Source: Anodontia alba
Taxonomy: Eukaryota; Mollusca; Bivalvia; Lucinida; Lucinidae
Direction: 5' to 3'
Assembly: GCA_964016985.1 (NCBI GenBank)
Contig: OZ024823.1
Coordinates: 60,838,014 to 60,902,013 of the forward strand
DNA length: 64,000 nucleotides
The notes beneath the pieces were generated by a model. The model saw nothing but the letters and a program-made list of their open reading frames with translations. It was not told the origin of the DNA and made no database searches. This document shows, piece after piece, positions 31,901-44,163 of the stretch. A program made the translations under genes and the position numbers. The stretch's first letter is position 1. The number at the start of each line of letters is the position of its first letter.

Positions 31901-33579
31901 ATAGAGAGGTTGGCAACATTCTTTCATGGAGATTGATCATGAAATATTTCCTATTTATGGGAAAAATGTTGAGCATTTCAAATGACTTCTCCTCTGGAGC
32001 CTCAGGGCCAGTGTTGCTCAAATTTCATTTGGAGCCTCCCTGAGGCAGGGGAATGAAAGATTGCTAAAATGGATGCCAGCCATTGACCAAAATGGCCACC
32101 ATGCCCATATATGGTAAAAACCTTTAAAAATCTTTTTCTCCAGAACAGAAGATGCCTTCAGGCAGAATCTTTGCACAAATCGTCGGGGATGGGAGATCTA
32201 CCAAAGTTGCTTAAATGATAGTCAAACATTGAGGTTTGATTTTTTTACGGCAAGGTCAAGTTTGCTTCCGTATGCATTTGTATGGGCCCCATACATTTGT
32301 ATGGAAAAAATGTTGATAATTTCAAATGACTTCTCCTCTGGAGCATCTGGGCCAATGTTGCTCAAATTTCAGTGGAGCCTCCTTGGGCAGGAGAACGAAA
32401 GATTGCTAAAATGGTCGTGGTGCATTGACCAAAATGGCTGCCATGCCCGTATGTGGTAAAAACCTTTAAAAATCTTATCCAGAACCAAATAAGCCCTGGG
32501 TGCTAGTCTTTGCACAAGTTATGGGGGACAGGAGATCTACCAAAATTGCTAAAATGATGGTCCTATGTTGGCATTTGACCTTCTTACGGTAAGGTCAAAT
32601 TTGCTTCCCCATGCATTTGTATGGGCCATATACATTTATATGGGAAAAATGTTGAGAATTCTTTTTTTGTACATCTCCTCTATAATCCAGTTGAACTGAA
32701 ACCTGATGATGAGCATTAGGGTGCCTGGTAGACACAAAATAGCTAAATGAGTCGATAGAAAATCCAAGATGGCCTCCACAGCCGCCATCTTGAAAATCAG
32801 TTTTTGACATCTCTTCCCAAACTTTGGGGCACTTTGAGCCGAACCTTGCTCTGTAGCAACAGGATCGAAACGAGCTAAAATTTTGTTGATCGGAATTCCA
32901 AGATGGCCACAATGGTTCCACTCCTTTGAACAAGATGGCCACCAGAGCTACAGATAGAAAATCTTAAAACGACATCTTCGTCCTTGACCAGTGGCCCGAT
33001 TTCAAAATATTTGCACAGAAGTGTTCCTCCAGTGACCCTCTACCGAAATTGCTAAAATGGTTCTGCTTGACATGACCCCATTGGGTTGACTGGGCCGTAA
33101 AAAAAACCCCTCAAACCTCTGCTTGGCTGAACAAAATGGCAGCCAGAGCTAAAAATAGAAAATCTTTAAAAGACTCCTCCACAGCCAGTGGCCTGATTTC
33201 AAAGTAATTTCACAGAAGTGTTTCTCTTGTGGCCCTTTATCAAAATTGCTAAAATAGTTCCATTCGGCTGAACAAAATTGCCACCAGAGCTAAAAATAGA
33301 AAAAAACAAACAAACATTGAATGACATCTCCTCCTTGTCCAGTGGCCTGATTTCAAAATGATTTCACAGAAATGTTCCTCTTATCCCCCTTTTTTTTTTT
33401 TTGACTAAATATGGCCCTTTGAAAATTTCAGCATTTTAACCTTGTAAGCAAGATATCTCAAAGACTGTTTAAGCCATTGCCTTGAAACTTGACAAGCTGA
33501 TAGGGAATGATGAGTAAATGACCTGATTAACTTACAGCAGTTAACTCAGGTGAGCGTTGTGGCCCATGGGCCTCTTGTT
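28977..33579 (+). mobile_element. Tandem-core element D, complete, 4.6 kb
   Basis: The longest member of the B/C/E subfamily. Head agttcacctgagc / gctcaggatgag. About 11 units of near 320 bp ('gctcaaatttcatttggagc', 'ggaatgaaagattgctaaaa', 'atgcccatatatggtaaaaa', 'catttgacctttttacgg'). A different terminal block follows from 32650. The tail is ttaactcaggtgagcg, ggcccatgggcc, ctcttgtt. It contains SINE-A scraps at 31905-31951 and 33068-33105. Many ORFs on both strands are repeat shadows. Confidence 0.85.
31905..31951 (+). mobile_element. SINE-A scrap sharing the 28012 junction
   Basis: 'gagaggttggcaacattctt' + 'tcatggagattgatcatg' joined to the same host word (acatttgtatag) as at 28012, so it derives from the same insertion event. 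Confidence 0.7.
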
Positions 33580-33599
33580 ATTTTTTTTTATTTTTAGAG

Positions 33600-34230
33600 A
33601 AAATTAAGCTTGATATTTCATGAAATGCCAATTGACAATTTACATGCAATGCCAAGTCTTAGTTAACTTTGAAAAATAAAAATATTTCTAAGTGTCATCT
33701 GCTGTAGTTGTGTGTATCACTTTAATGGTTAACTACCTGTGGATATGTCTGAAAACTGTTCAATGAGTTACAAACAGCATAGATGCCACAGAATGCAGCA
33801 TCTGATCTGGGTCTACACTGTTTGCTTAGTTCTGTCTGTCTGAATACTTAGGGAAAACACTGTTTGAATCAGAAATAATTAGCACTGGAAAAAAATGTTA
33901 TGGTATGACTTGTTCATACTCCTGTAATGATATTCTGGCGGGTATCAAGAATTGCTTCTTAGTCATCTGTCACTCCTTTTGTCAGTGCCTCTTACTTTGG
34001 GATATGAAATTGGGGTAATCACTCCTTTCAGTTTTCAAGTAATCATTTCTCTAATTTTGCATGATTGTGTATGTCTGAAGCAATGTGAAATGTGCATGTG
34101 ACTTTTTTGATGGTTCAAATGTTATTTTGTTGTTGTTGTTTTTTTTTAAAATAGGTTTTTTATCTTCTATCTATCTATTCATCTAGGCAGTGCACATTTA
34201 TGATGTGAAGTTTGAGCAATATTTGAGAAA
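33600..34230. other. Intron with an HP-B fragment
   Basis: 33770-33830 contains 'agcatctgatctgggtctac' + 'actgtttgc', the HP-B core. The rest, including TCTA-like and TTG repeats at 34120-34190, has no recognised gene. Confidence 0.4.
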
Positions 34231-34234
34231 TGAA

Positions 34235-34438
34235 CCCTGGTCCTGCTGAATCCAGATATGCCCTGCCTTTGCAAACAGTGTTGATCCAGATCAGTTGGCT
34301 TCCTCAGAAGCCAACTGATCTGGATCTATACTGTTTGCCATTAAGTATCTGATTTTTAATCAACAATCTGGTTCAAGTAATCTGATTGGCTGACAATTAG
34401 AAGTGGGTGTGGCATTAGTATATTCAGCATGGCAAGGG
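34235..34438. mobile_element. HP-B MITE, TTAA type
   Basis: 204 bp. Right terminus 'tattcagcatggcaaggg' + TTAA (34439-34442). The left terminus CCCTGGTCCTGCTGAA follows TGAA, a one-base decay of TTAA. The core hairpin is 'gatccagatcagttggcttc' / 'gaagccaactgatctggatc'. A reverse-complement copy is at 60036-60240. Confidence 0.8.
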
Positions 34439-34442
34439 TTAA

Positions 34443-34790
34443 CTGCTTTTCACACTTATTTTTTTCAATCAAAGCAGTTTTCAAACAACCAGTCCGACAT
34501 TGTGTGCATATTACTGAGACATTTAACAAATTCATATGGCTTTTTGATGAACAGAAAGTAAATTTTAACAAAGTTACAGTTCTTCTGTCTCTCTGAATAA
34601 ACAATTTTCATCAGTCCACAAATTTTTATTATGCCCATATGTCTTATACTGTGTGGCATTGGCTGATCAAAGTCGATGTGTGGTACATCTAGTGAATACC
34701 ATGTATTACATACATATACATACATAAGTAGTTCACTATATAGAACATTAGAATGTCTGGATGAAACAGATATGTAGAGGACCAAGGCTA
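34443..34790. other. Unassigned intronic DNA
   Basis: Two overlapping antisense ORFs of about 80-106 codons exist, but neither shows a motif or splice context. No repeat recognised. Confidence 0.35.
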
Positions 34791-34799
34791 TATATTACA

Positions 34800-35460
34800 G
34801 CCAAGGACAGTTACTCAGGCTATTTCAGTTCTTGTGTTATCTGCCCTTGATATATCTGAAAAATGGACCTGTTTATTCATAGATTTATAGAGAATTTAGC
34901 GCTGCATATTATGGTCAAGTACTGCTAATTTGGCTGTTTAGATTCTCGAGTTATCTGCCCTTGATATATCTGGAAAGGGTATTTTGGATTATAGTTGCTC
35001 TACTGTTTTCAGTATCTGGCTGAAACTTCATGGATGAACAGAGAAATAAAAATCACATACTCTGGCAAAGAAACACAGAGTTGGCTGTCCCAGTTTTTGC
35101 ATTATGGCCCAAATCATTGTCTGACTTTTTTTTTTGCATTTTGGTCCTTCATTAAATGGAATACGTTGATGAAACTTTTAGATGTATAGAAGCCTTGAGG
35201 CTACATATTTTGACCAAATACTGCAACTCTGGCTGTTCCAGTTCTTGTCTGCCTTTGATGTGTCTGAAATGGTGAGTTTGGCTTATAGTTCCCTTACTTT
35301 TTACAGTATCTTGCTGAAACTTTATACATGCACAGCAGAATAAAGGTAGGGGAAGACTTAAGTTACAGATTATAGCTATGGGTCATAACTCTGTCTGGCT
35401 GTCCTATTCCTAAGATTATCTGCCCTTCAGTCATCTGACAAAAAGGCTCATTCGTCTCTT
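34800..35460. repeat. Degenerate tandem repeat, unit near 150-210 bp
   Basis: 'ttatctgcccttgatatatc' at 34839 and 34940, 'cagtatctggctgaaacttc' and 'cagtatcttgctgaaacttt', each with 'gttccagttcttg' variants. Probably the core of a decayed tandem-core element; no head or tail found. Confidence 0.55.
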
Positions 35461-35592
35461 GTGGCAGGGAATCATGTAGTTTTGTAATACTTTCATTGCA
35501 TGTTTGCGTGTTATTTATTCTATCTGTATTCCACAATGCAAAGTAAAAATTCAGCAGGGGTCACGTTTTGTTTTGTCTGTGTGGTCACTTAA

Positions 35593-35796
35593 CCATTTCA
35601 GCCCGGCAGACCAAAACAGATATCTGTGCAAACAGTGTGGATCTAGATGAGATGGCTCATAACAAACTCTCTCATTAGGATCTACACTGTTTCTGATTCT
35701 GTTCTTGATTTTACACTGAAATCCCTATTTGAGGCAGTGGACATGTCCAAATTCAAAGATGGAAGAGTCCATTTAAGAAACTCAGGGGTGAAAGGG
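35593..35796. mobile_element. TTAA-flanked HP-B MITE
   Basis: 204 bp between TTAA at 35589-35592 and 35797-35800. Termini CCATTTCAGCCC and the inverse of 'ggggtgaaaggg'. Core 'gtgtggatctagatgagatg' / 'ctcattaggatctacactgt'. Confidence 0.7.
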
Positions 35797-35800
35797 TTAA

Positions 35801-36238
35801 TACACCTGAAAGATTTTGCTGCCATTTTGCAAAGGGAGACAACTTTTGCATATAGGAAGCTGCCTCAGTATTTCCAAAATTGGAAAATTTCCAGCCAGAT
35901 TCTTTACTTTAAGAGTAGCACCCACTGGGAAGGGAGGCAAGTATTTCTGTATCAGAGTTATTTCCCTTGGACATGTATCTTATCCTCTTCTAAGACAGCT
36001 GTAAATGTTTTATTGTGCGTTGGCTAGTCTTAGTAATTTTTTTATATACTATCATTTTCTTGCTGAACATAGAGTGACAAAAAGTTGCTGTGTGCAAATA
36101 TTATCTCCGCTCTGTGACAGATAGCTTGTATAGTAAACACTAGGGTAATTGCGAATTGACAAAATAATTGTTGAAGCTCAACCACTAAAATATTTCACAT
36201 ATCTCCAAACAGAGGGTTTTTTTCAACTGAAAATTACT
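35801..36238. other. Unassigned intronic DNA
   Basis: An ORF of about 126 codons ends here but half of it lies in the MITE above. No splice signals or domain. Confidence 0.35.
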
Positions 36239-36355
36239 GATATTTTTTCTTATTTCTCCACAAAAATGTATGTTGTGGGTATTCATTAGAAGCACCTAAG
36301 TGAGATGCTTCTAATGAGTACCCAAAACATACCTTTTCATGGAGAGATAAAAAAA
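36239..36355. mobile_element. Hairpin MITE HP-A
   Basis: 'tgttgtgggtattcattaga' and 'tctaatgagtacccaaaaca' with outer 'tttttcttatttctcc' / 'ggagagataaaaaaa'. Confidence 0.7.
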
Positions 36356-36408
36356 ACATAATATTATGTGGCTATCCCCTCTTCTCTGGAGCTATGCTTC
36401 TGATTTTT

Positions 36409-38163
36409 AGCTCACCTGAGCTCTGCTCAGGATGAGGTATTGTGATCACTTTTCGTCCGTTGACCGTCCGTCCATGCGTCCATCCGTTAACATTTTCAAA
36501 CGACTTCTCCTCTGAAGCCGCTGAGCCAGTTTTGCTCAAATTTCATATGGAGCCTCCTTAGGGTGGGGGAACAAAATATTGCTAAAATGGTCGCGGTCCG
36601 TTGACCAAGATGGCCGCCACACCCATATATGGTAAAAACCTTTAAAAATCTTCTCCTCCAGAACCGAGAATGCCTTGGGGCTGAACCTTTGCAGGAATCA
36701 TCGGGGATAGGAGGTCTACCAAAATTGCTAAAAGAATTGTCGTATGTTGACGTTTGACCTTTTTACAGCAAGGTCAAGTTTGCTTCCCTATGCATTTGTA
36801 TGGGAAAAACCTTTAAAAATCTTCTACTCCAAAACCGAGCATGCCTTATGGCTGAATCTTTGCATATATCTTCGGGAACAGGAGGGCTACCAAAATTGCT
36901 AAAATAATGGTCGTACATTGACATTTGACCTTTATAAGGTAAGGTCAATTTTGCTTCCTTATGCGTTTGTATGGGAAAAATGTTCAGAATTTGAAACAGC
37001 TTCTCCTCTGTAGCCTCTGGGCCAATTTTGCTCAAATTTCATATGGAGCCTCCTTAGGTAGGGGGAACAAAAGATTGCTAAAATGGTCACGGTTCGTTGA
37101 CCAAGATGGCCGCCATGCCCATATATGATAAAAACCTTTAAAAATCTTCTTCTCTAGAACCGAGGATGCTTTGGGACTGAATGTTTGCATAAATCATCGG
37201 GGATAGGGGGTCTACCAAAGTTGCTAAAATAATGGTCATACATTGACATTTGATTTTTTTACGGCAAGATCAAGTTTGCTTCCTTATGCATTTGTATGGG
37301 AAAAAACATTTAAAAATCTTATTCTCCCAAACCGAGGATGGCTTGTGGCTGAATCTTTGCATATATCATCTGGAACGGGCGGTCTACCAAAGTTGCTAAA
37401 ATAATTATCATACATTGACATTTAACCTTTTTACGGCGAGGTCAAGTTTGCTTCTGTATGCATTTGTATGGGCCCCATACATTTGTATGGAAAAAATGTT
37501 GATAATTTCCGATGGCTTTTCCTCTGAAGCCTCTGGGCCAGTGTTGCTCAAATTTCATGCGGAGCCTCCGTGGGCAGGAGAATGAAAGATTGCTAAAATG
37601 GGTATGGTCCATTGATCAAAATGGCTGCCATGCCCATATATGGTAAAAACCTTTAAAAATCTTCTTGTCCATAACCAAATAAGCCCTGGGTCCTAATCTT
37701 TGCACAAATTATGGGGGACAGGAGATCTACCAAAATTGCTAAAATGATGGTTCTACATTGACATTTGACCTTTCTACCTCCAAGGTCAAATTTGCTTCCC
37801 CATTTGTATGGGCCACATACATTTATATTGAAAGTATCGAAGTGACTTGTAGATCAACAGTATTAAAATTGTTCTGATTGGAAATCTAAGATGGCCATCA
37901 TCTGGTTTATATTTATAATATTTCCCTGCCACTGTGTTCTTTACATGTATAAAATCATGATTCTTCAGAAACCACTTAGCCAATTTCCACCAAATTTCAC
38001 ATTGATCCTTCTGTTGAAATGTGATTGATAGTTTATTCAAATGATCATGCTCCATTGACTGTCAGGCCCATATATTCTTCTTCAAAACATAAGCATAACA
38101 TCTGCATGTCTGCAGTGGCTATGTCACTCAAGTGAGCGAACCGTGGCCCGTTGGCCTCTTGTT
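36409..38163 (+). mobile_element. Tandem-core element E, complete
   Basis: Close relative of element B. The same succession of blocks appears ('ggggctgaacctttgcagga', 'tgaatctttgcatatatctt', 'ttctgattggaaatctaaga', 'gcatgtctgcagtggctatg'). Head agctcacctgagc, tail gtcactcaagtgagcg, then ggcccgttggcc and ctcttgtt. It is shorter than B by several hundred bases. Confidence 0.85.
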
Positions 38164-38189
38164 GGTTAAGCCTTATTTATGATCAGTTT

Positions 38190-38455
38190 TTTACAGAAAG
38201 GTAAGTGGTGTCGAAACTGTAACACTTTCCACATTGGCAAAATTACAATCACTCATAAAATTTAACACTTAAAGTGCAGAAAGGTAAGCGTTATGGTTGA
38301 CACTGCAACACTTTCTATACAGGCAAAATTACAATCCACCATAAAAATCTAACCCTTAAAGTGCAGAAAGGTAACTTTGTGGTTGATGCTGTAACACTTT
38401 CAACACAGGCAAAAAAATATATATATATCACTCATAATATTCAACCCTTAAAGTG
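38190..38455. repeat. Three-unit tandem repeat, about 85 bp
   Basis: Units begin 'aagtgcagaaaggtaa' and contain 'aacactttc' and 'ggcaaaattacaatc'. After them comes an HP-C half ('gctaatcacaactgcagcag', 'gatgacatttcat') running into a T tract at 38485-38515. Confidence 0.65.
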
Positions 38456-38483
38456 CTAATCACAACTGCAGCAGATGACATTT

Positions 38484-38515
<32 letters not shown>

Positions 38516-38517
<2 letters not shown>

Positions 38518-39825
38518 CTCACTTGAGCACAAAGTGCTGAAGTTGAGCTATTGTGGTCAGTCAGTGTCCATTGTCAGTCCTGTGGCATCAACAATTTGCT
38601 TTAAAAGCTTACTCCTCCTACACCCTTGGGCCAACTGACTCAAAACTTGGTAGGAAGCATCAGGGTGACTTTTAGATAAAAAATATTTAAAAATGTTTGG
38701 ATCCGAAATCCATGATGGCTGCCAAGGTCACCATTCTGAAAATCTATTTTGCCCTGCTTCTCCTGATTTGAAAGGCTAATTGACTTGAAACTTGGTAGAA
38801 AGTAACGGAGCAACTTGCCAGTCAAAAATAGGTAAAATTGTTCAGATCCTCCATGGCAGCCATCTTGAAAATCTATTTTGCGCTTCTTCTCCTGAACTGA
38901 AAGGCCAAGTTAGTCGAAACTTGGTTGGAAGTATCAGGGTTATTTGTGGATTAAAAATAGCTATAATCATTCCAGTCAGAAATCCTAGATGGCTGCCCTA
39001 GTGGCCAGCTTTAAAATCTATTTAGTCCTTCATCTTCTGAACCGAAAGGCCAGATGACTCAAAACTTGGTAGGAAATATCGGGGCAACTTGTAGCTCCAA
39101 AATTGCTAAAATCATTCTGTTCGGAAATCCAACATGGCCATGGCAACCATCTTCAAAAGCTGGTAAAATCATACCTATAGGAAATCCAAGATGGCCACCA
39201 TGGAGGCCATTTTGAAATTCTATTTAATCTTTTGTATCCTAAACCAATAGGCCACTTGACTCTTAACTTGTTAGGAAATATCGGGGCAACTTGTAGATAA
39301 AAAAGTAGCTAAAATCATTCAGATTGGAACTCTCAAGATGGTGGCCATCTTGAAAATCTATTTTGCCCTTCATCTCCTGAACTGAAAGGCCAACTGACCT
39401 GAAACTGACTAAAATCGTTCCAGTTGGAAATCCAGGATAGCCACCACGGCAGCCATCTTGAAAATCTTCTTTAAACTTTTTCTCCTGAATTGAAAGGCCA
39501 ATTCTCTAAACTTTGTAGGAAGTACCAAGGTGACTTGCAGATCAAATATAGCTAAAATTATTTTGATCAAAAATCTAAGATGGCCGCCATGGCTGCCATC
39601 TTGAAATTCTGTTTTGTGCTTCTTCTCCTGAACCAAAAGGCCAAATTACTCCAGACTTAGTAGGAAGTGTCAGGGCAATAAGAAATCCAAGATGGCCACA
39701 TTGCCGGCTATCTTGAAAAATCTATTTTTGTGCTTTTGTGAACTGCAAGGCCAGTTGACTCAAGACTCAAAACTTGGTAGGAAATATTGGGCAATTTGTA
39801 GATAAAAAATAGCTAAAATGTTTCC
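38516..39825 (+). mobile_element. Tandem-core element F, no tail
   Basis: Head agctcacttgagc / gttgagct. Units of about 150 bp: 'actgactcaaaacttggtag', 'gaaatccaagatggccacca', 'gccatcttgaaaatctattt'. It stops at an HP-A hairpin at 39825-39915; no tail. Confidence 0.75.
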
Positions 39826-39915
39826 ATTTCTCCAGGATAACATGTTTAGTAGAAATGCCTCAGTGAGGCACTTCATATGAGTACCCACAACATGTTTTCA
39901 TAGAGAAATAAGACA
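39825..39915. mobile_element. Hairpin MITE HP-A
   Basis: 'atttctccaggataacatgt' and 'tgagtacccacaacatgttt' plus 'agagaaataagacaaatat'. Confidence 0.6.
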
Positions 39916-40021
39916 AATATTGAGAAATATGAAAAATTAAAACAAAAATGTGTATATAAATGCCTTTTGCTAGAAAAAAAAAAAAGCACCTTATCTGGAG
40001 CTGTGTAATGTATATGTTATT

Positions 40022-42674
40022 AGCTCGCCTGAGCTTTTCTCACCTGAGCACAAAGTGCTCAAGGTGAGCTATATTGTGATCGGTCAATGTCTGTTGTGCG
40101 TCATCCGTCTTCCACTGTGCAGCATCTACAATATGCTTTTAAAGCCTACTCCTCCTACACCCCTGAGCCAAATGACTCAAAACTTGGTAGGAACCATCGG
40201 GGTGACTTGTAGATCAAAAATTGCTAAAATCGTTCCAGTCAGAAATCCAGGTGACCACCATGACCACCATCTCAAAAATCTGTTTTTCACTTCTTCTCTT
40301 GAACCGAAAAGCCAAATGACTCAAAACTTGGTAGGAAGCATCAAGGTGACTTGTAGATTGTAAATAACTAAAATCATTCCGATCGGAAATCCAAGATGGC
40401 CGCCTTGGCAGCAGTCTTGAAAGTCTGTTTTTTGCTTCTTCTCCTGAACTTAAAGGGCAATTGACTTGAAACTTGGTAGGAAGCATTGGGATGACTTGTA
40501 GATCAAAAATAGCTAAAATCGTTCCTATTGGAACTCCAAGATGGCCACCATGGCAGCCATCTGGGAAATCTACTTTTGACTTCTTCTTCTGAATCGAAAG
40601 GCCAATTGACTCAAAATTTGGTAGAAATCATCGGGGTGACTTGAAGATCAAAAACAGGTAAAATTGTTCCTATCTGAAATCCAAGATGGCCGCCTTGGCA
40701 ACCATCTTGAAAATCTTTTTTTCGCTTGTTCTTCTGAACAGAAAGGTTAATTAACTCGAAACTTGGTAGGAAACATCCGGATGACTTGCAGATAAAAAAA
40801 TAGCTAAAATCATTTCGATCAGAAATCCAAGCTGGCCACCTTGGTGGCCATCTTGAAAATCTATTTTTCACTTCTTCTGAACTGAAAGGCCAATTGACCC
40901 GAAACTGGGTAGGAAGCATTAGGGTGACTGGTAGATCAAAAATAGCTAAAATTGTTTGGATTAGAAATCCAAGATGGCTGCTATGAGGCCATCTTGGAAA
41001 TCTATTTTTCTCTTCTTCTCCTGAACCAAAAAGCCAATTGACTCCAATCAGGGTGACTGGTAGATTAAAAGTAGCTGAATTGTTCAGTCAGAAATCCAAG
41101 ATGGTCACAATGGCAGCCATCTTGAAAATCTATTTTTCGCATCTTCTGAACCGAAAGGCCAAATGACTTGTAACTAGTTTAGAATCATCGGGATGACTTG
41201 TAGCTCAAACTTAGCTAAAATCATTCAGGTCAAAAATCCAAGATTGCCACCATGGAGGCCATCTTGAAAATCTATTTTTGCTTCTTCTTCTTAACGGAAA
41301 GGCCAGTTGAAACTTGGTAGGAAGCATTAGGGTGACTTGAGGATTGAAAATAGCTAAAATCTGTCCAATCAGAAATCAAAGATGGCCCCATGCACCATGG
41401 TGGCCATCTTGAAAATCTTGATGGGGGAGGGAAAGGGTGGGCAGTTGACTTGAAACTTGGTAGGAAGTGTCTGGGTGACTTGCAGATCAAAAAAAGCTAA
41501 AATCATTCTGACGGGAAATCCAAGATGGCTGCCATGGTGGCCACCTTGAAAATCTATTTTTCGCTTTTTCTCCGGATTAGAAAGGCCAATTGACATGAAA
41601 CTTGGTAGGAAGCATCAGGATGACTTAGAGATCAAAATTAGTTAAAATTGTTCTGATCGGAAATCCAAGATGGATGCTGTGGTGGCCATCTTGAAAATCT
41701 ATGTTTCGCTTCTTATCCTGAACCGAAAAGCCCATTGACTTGAACCTTGGTAGGAAATATCAGGGTGACTTGTAGAATTAAAATAGCTACAATAGTTCAT
41801 GATAGGAAATCCAAGATGGCTGCCATGGCCACCTTTTTAAAAATCTGTTTTTTGCTTCTTCTTCTGAACCAAAAAGCCAATTGACTTGAAACTTGGTAGG
41901 AAGCATCAGGGTGACTTGTAGATCAAAAATAGCTAAAATCATTCCAAAAGCAAATCTGAGTTGGCCGCCATGACCACCATCTTGAAAATCTATTATTCAC
42001 CTCAACTCCTGAACAGAAAGGCCAACTGACTTGAAACTTGGTAGGAAGCATCGGGGTGACTTGTAGATCAAATATAGCTAAAATTTTCTGATCGGATATC
42101 CCAGATGGCTGCCATCACCTCTTCCCCTGAACCAAAAGGCTAACTGACTCGAAACTTGATAGGAAGCATCGGGGTGACTTGTAGATAAAACATAGCTAAA
42201 ATTATTCCAATCTGAAATCCAAGATGGCCTCTATGAGTGACTTGTAGATAAAAAATATCTAAAATTGTTCCCATGGGAAATACAAGATGGCCACCACAGT
42301 TGCCATCTTGAAAATCTATTTTGTACTCCTGAATAGAAAGGCCCATTGACTCGAAACTTGATAGGGATTATTGGGGAGACTTGTAGACCAAAAATAGCTA
42401 AAATCATTCTGATTGGAAATCCAAGATGGTTGCCCTGGCAGCCATGTTGAAAATCTATTTTGAACTTTTGCTCCTAAACCAAAAGAGCAATTGACTCAAT
42501 TTTCATTGGAAGTATTGAGTTGACTTGTAGGTCAAAAGTAGCAAAAATCGTTCTGATTGGAAATCCAAGATGGCCGCCATCAATATTGAGCTTCTTTTGA
42601 ACTGAAAGGCCAATTGACTCAAACTTGTATGGTAATCAGGTGAGCGATACAGGGCCATTTTGGCCCATTTGTTT
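40022..42674 (+). mobile_element. Tandem-core element G, complete, partly doubled head
   Basis: The head reads agctcgcctgagc, then again ctcacctgagc, with gctcaaggtgagct. About 17 units of near 150 bp of the F type. The tail is aatcaggtgagcg, hairpin gggcc-attt-tggccc, end catttgttt. The following exon at 42711 starts 37 bases later. Confidence 0.8.
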
Positions 42675-42710
42675 AGTAAACCTTGTTATAGGAGATGTAT
42701 TTTGTTACAG

Positions 42711-42813
42711 ATGGCTTATTGGAGCGACTCTATGGTGTAACGGGCAAGGTGATGAGTCTTCAGGGTCTAAAGAACCGAGAGGGCCATATTTACTGCAAGA
42801 TTAGAATAAAACA
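42711..42813 (+). CDS. Candidate exon 6: first strands of a second C2 domain
   Basis: 103-nt exon entered with two bases owed (completing an Asp codon) and left with two spare bases. The acceptor is gtattttgttacag and the donor is aaaca|gtagga. It encodes G-L-L-E-R-L-Y-G-V-T-G-K-V-M-S-L-Q-G-L-K-N-R-E-G-H-I-Y-C-K-I-R-I-K. The pattern 'G-x-V-x-x-L-x-x-L ... G-x-I-Y-C-K-I' matches the first strands of a C2 domain. In calcium-binding C2 domains the second loop reads D-G-x-S-D-P-Y; here it is R-E-G-H-I-Y, so calcium binding is unlikely. The exon lies in a 172-bp gap between two tandem-core elements. An in-frame TAG follows immediately past the donor, so without splicing the peptide would end there. 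Confidence 0.75.
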
Positions 42814-42846
42814 GTAGGAACTTTATTATACCAAAAATAACTTTTT

Positions 42847-44163
42847 AGCCCACCTGAGCACGAAGTGCTCAAGGTGAGCTATTATGGTCAGTCAATGTCC
42901 GTCGTCTGTCGTGCGGCGTCACTAATTGCTTTAAAAGCCTACTCCTCCTACACCCCTGGGCCAATCGACTCAAAACTTGGTAGGAATCATCTGGATGACA
43001 TGTAGGTCAAAAATAGCTAAAATCGTTCCCATCAGAAATCCAAGATGGCCACCATGACTGCCATCTTGAAAATCTATTTTTCGCTTCTTCTCTTGAACCA
43101 AAAAGACAATTGACTCGAAACTTGGTAGGAAGCATCGGGATGACTTGTAGATCAAAAATAGCTAAAAAATGTTCCGATCAGAAATCCAAGATGGTCACCA
43201 TGATGGCCATCTTGAAAATCTGTTTTTCCCTTTTTCGCCTGAACGGGAAGGCCAATTGACTCAAAACTTGTTAGTAAGCATTAGGGTGACTTGTAGATCA
43301 AAAATAGCTAAAATCATTCCCATCTGAAATCCAAGATGGCTGTCTCCTGAACTGAAAGCCCAATTCACTCAAAACTTGGTAGGAAGCATCAGGGTGACTT
43401 GTAGATCAAAATTAGCTAACATTTTTCGGATCGGAAATCCAAAATGGCCGCCTGGGTGGCCATCTTGAAAATCTATTTTTCGCTTCTTCTCCTGAACCGA
43501 AAGGCCAATTGACTCGAAACTTGGTAGGAAGCATTGGGGTGACTTGTAGATCAAAAATAGCTCTGTTTGGAAATCCAAGATGGCTGCCATGGTGGCCATC
43601 TTGATAATCTATTTTTTACTTCTTCTCCTGAGCCTAAAGGCCAATTGACTCGAAGCATGGTAGGAAGCATCAGGGTGACTTGTAGATCAAAATTAGCTAA
43701 AATCGTTCTGATTGGTAATCCAAGATGGTCGCCATGTCGGCCATCTTGAAAATCAATTTTTCGCTTCCACTCCTGAACCAAAAGGCCAGTTGACTCGAAA
43801 CTTAGTAGGAAGCATCGGGATGACTTGTAGATCAAAAATAGCTAAATTATTCCTATCAGAAATCCAAGATGGCTATCATGGCGGCCATCTTGAAAATCTA
43901 TTTTTGGCTTCTTCTCCTGAACTGAAAGGCCAATTGACTTGAAACTTTGTAGGAATCATCAGGGTGACTTGTAGATCAAAAATAGCTAAAATAGTGCTAA
44001 TCAGAAATGCAAGATGGCCGCCATGGCGGCCATCTTGAAAATCTATTTTTCACTTCTACTCCTGAACCGAAAGGCCAGTTGACTCGAAACTTGATAGGAA
44101 GCATGAGGATGACTTGTAGATCAACAAAAAAAGTAAAATAGTTCTGATCGGAAATCAAGATGG
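42847..44163 (+). mobile_element. Tandem-core element H, no tail
   Basis: Head agcccacctgagc / gctcaaggtgagct, then about eight units of the F/G type, highly alike ('caaaaatagctaaaatcgtt', 'gaaacttggtaggaagcatc'). Broken at a SINE-A insertion; no tail beyond it. Confidence 0.75.

Noticed and set aside
34356..34785. Two antisense ORFs of 82 and 106 codons
   Set aside because: They overlap in different frames, partly cover a MITE and show no motif.
35647..36027. 126-codon + strand ORF
   Set aside because: Half is MITE sequence; no splice context.
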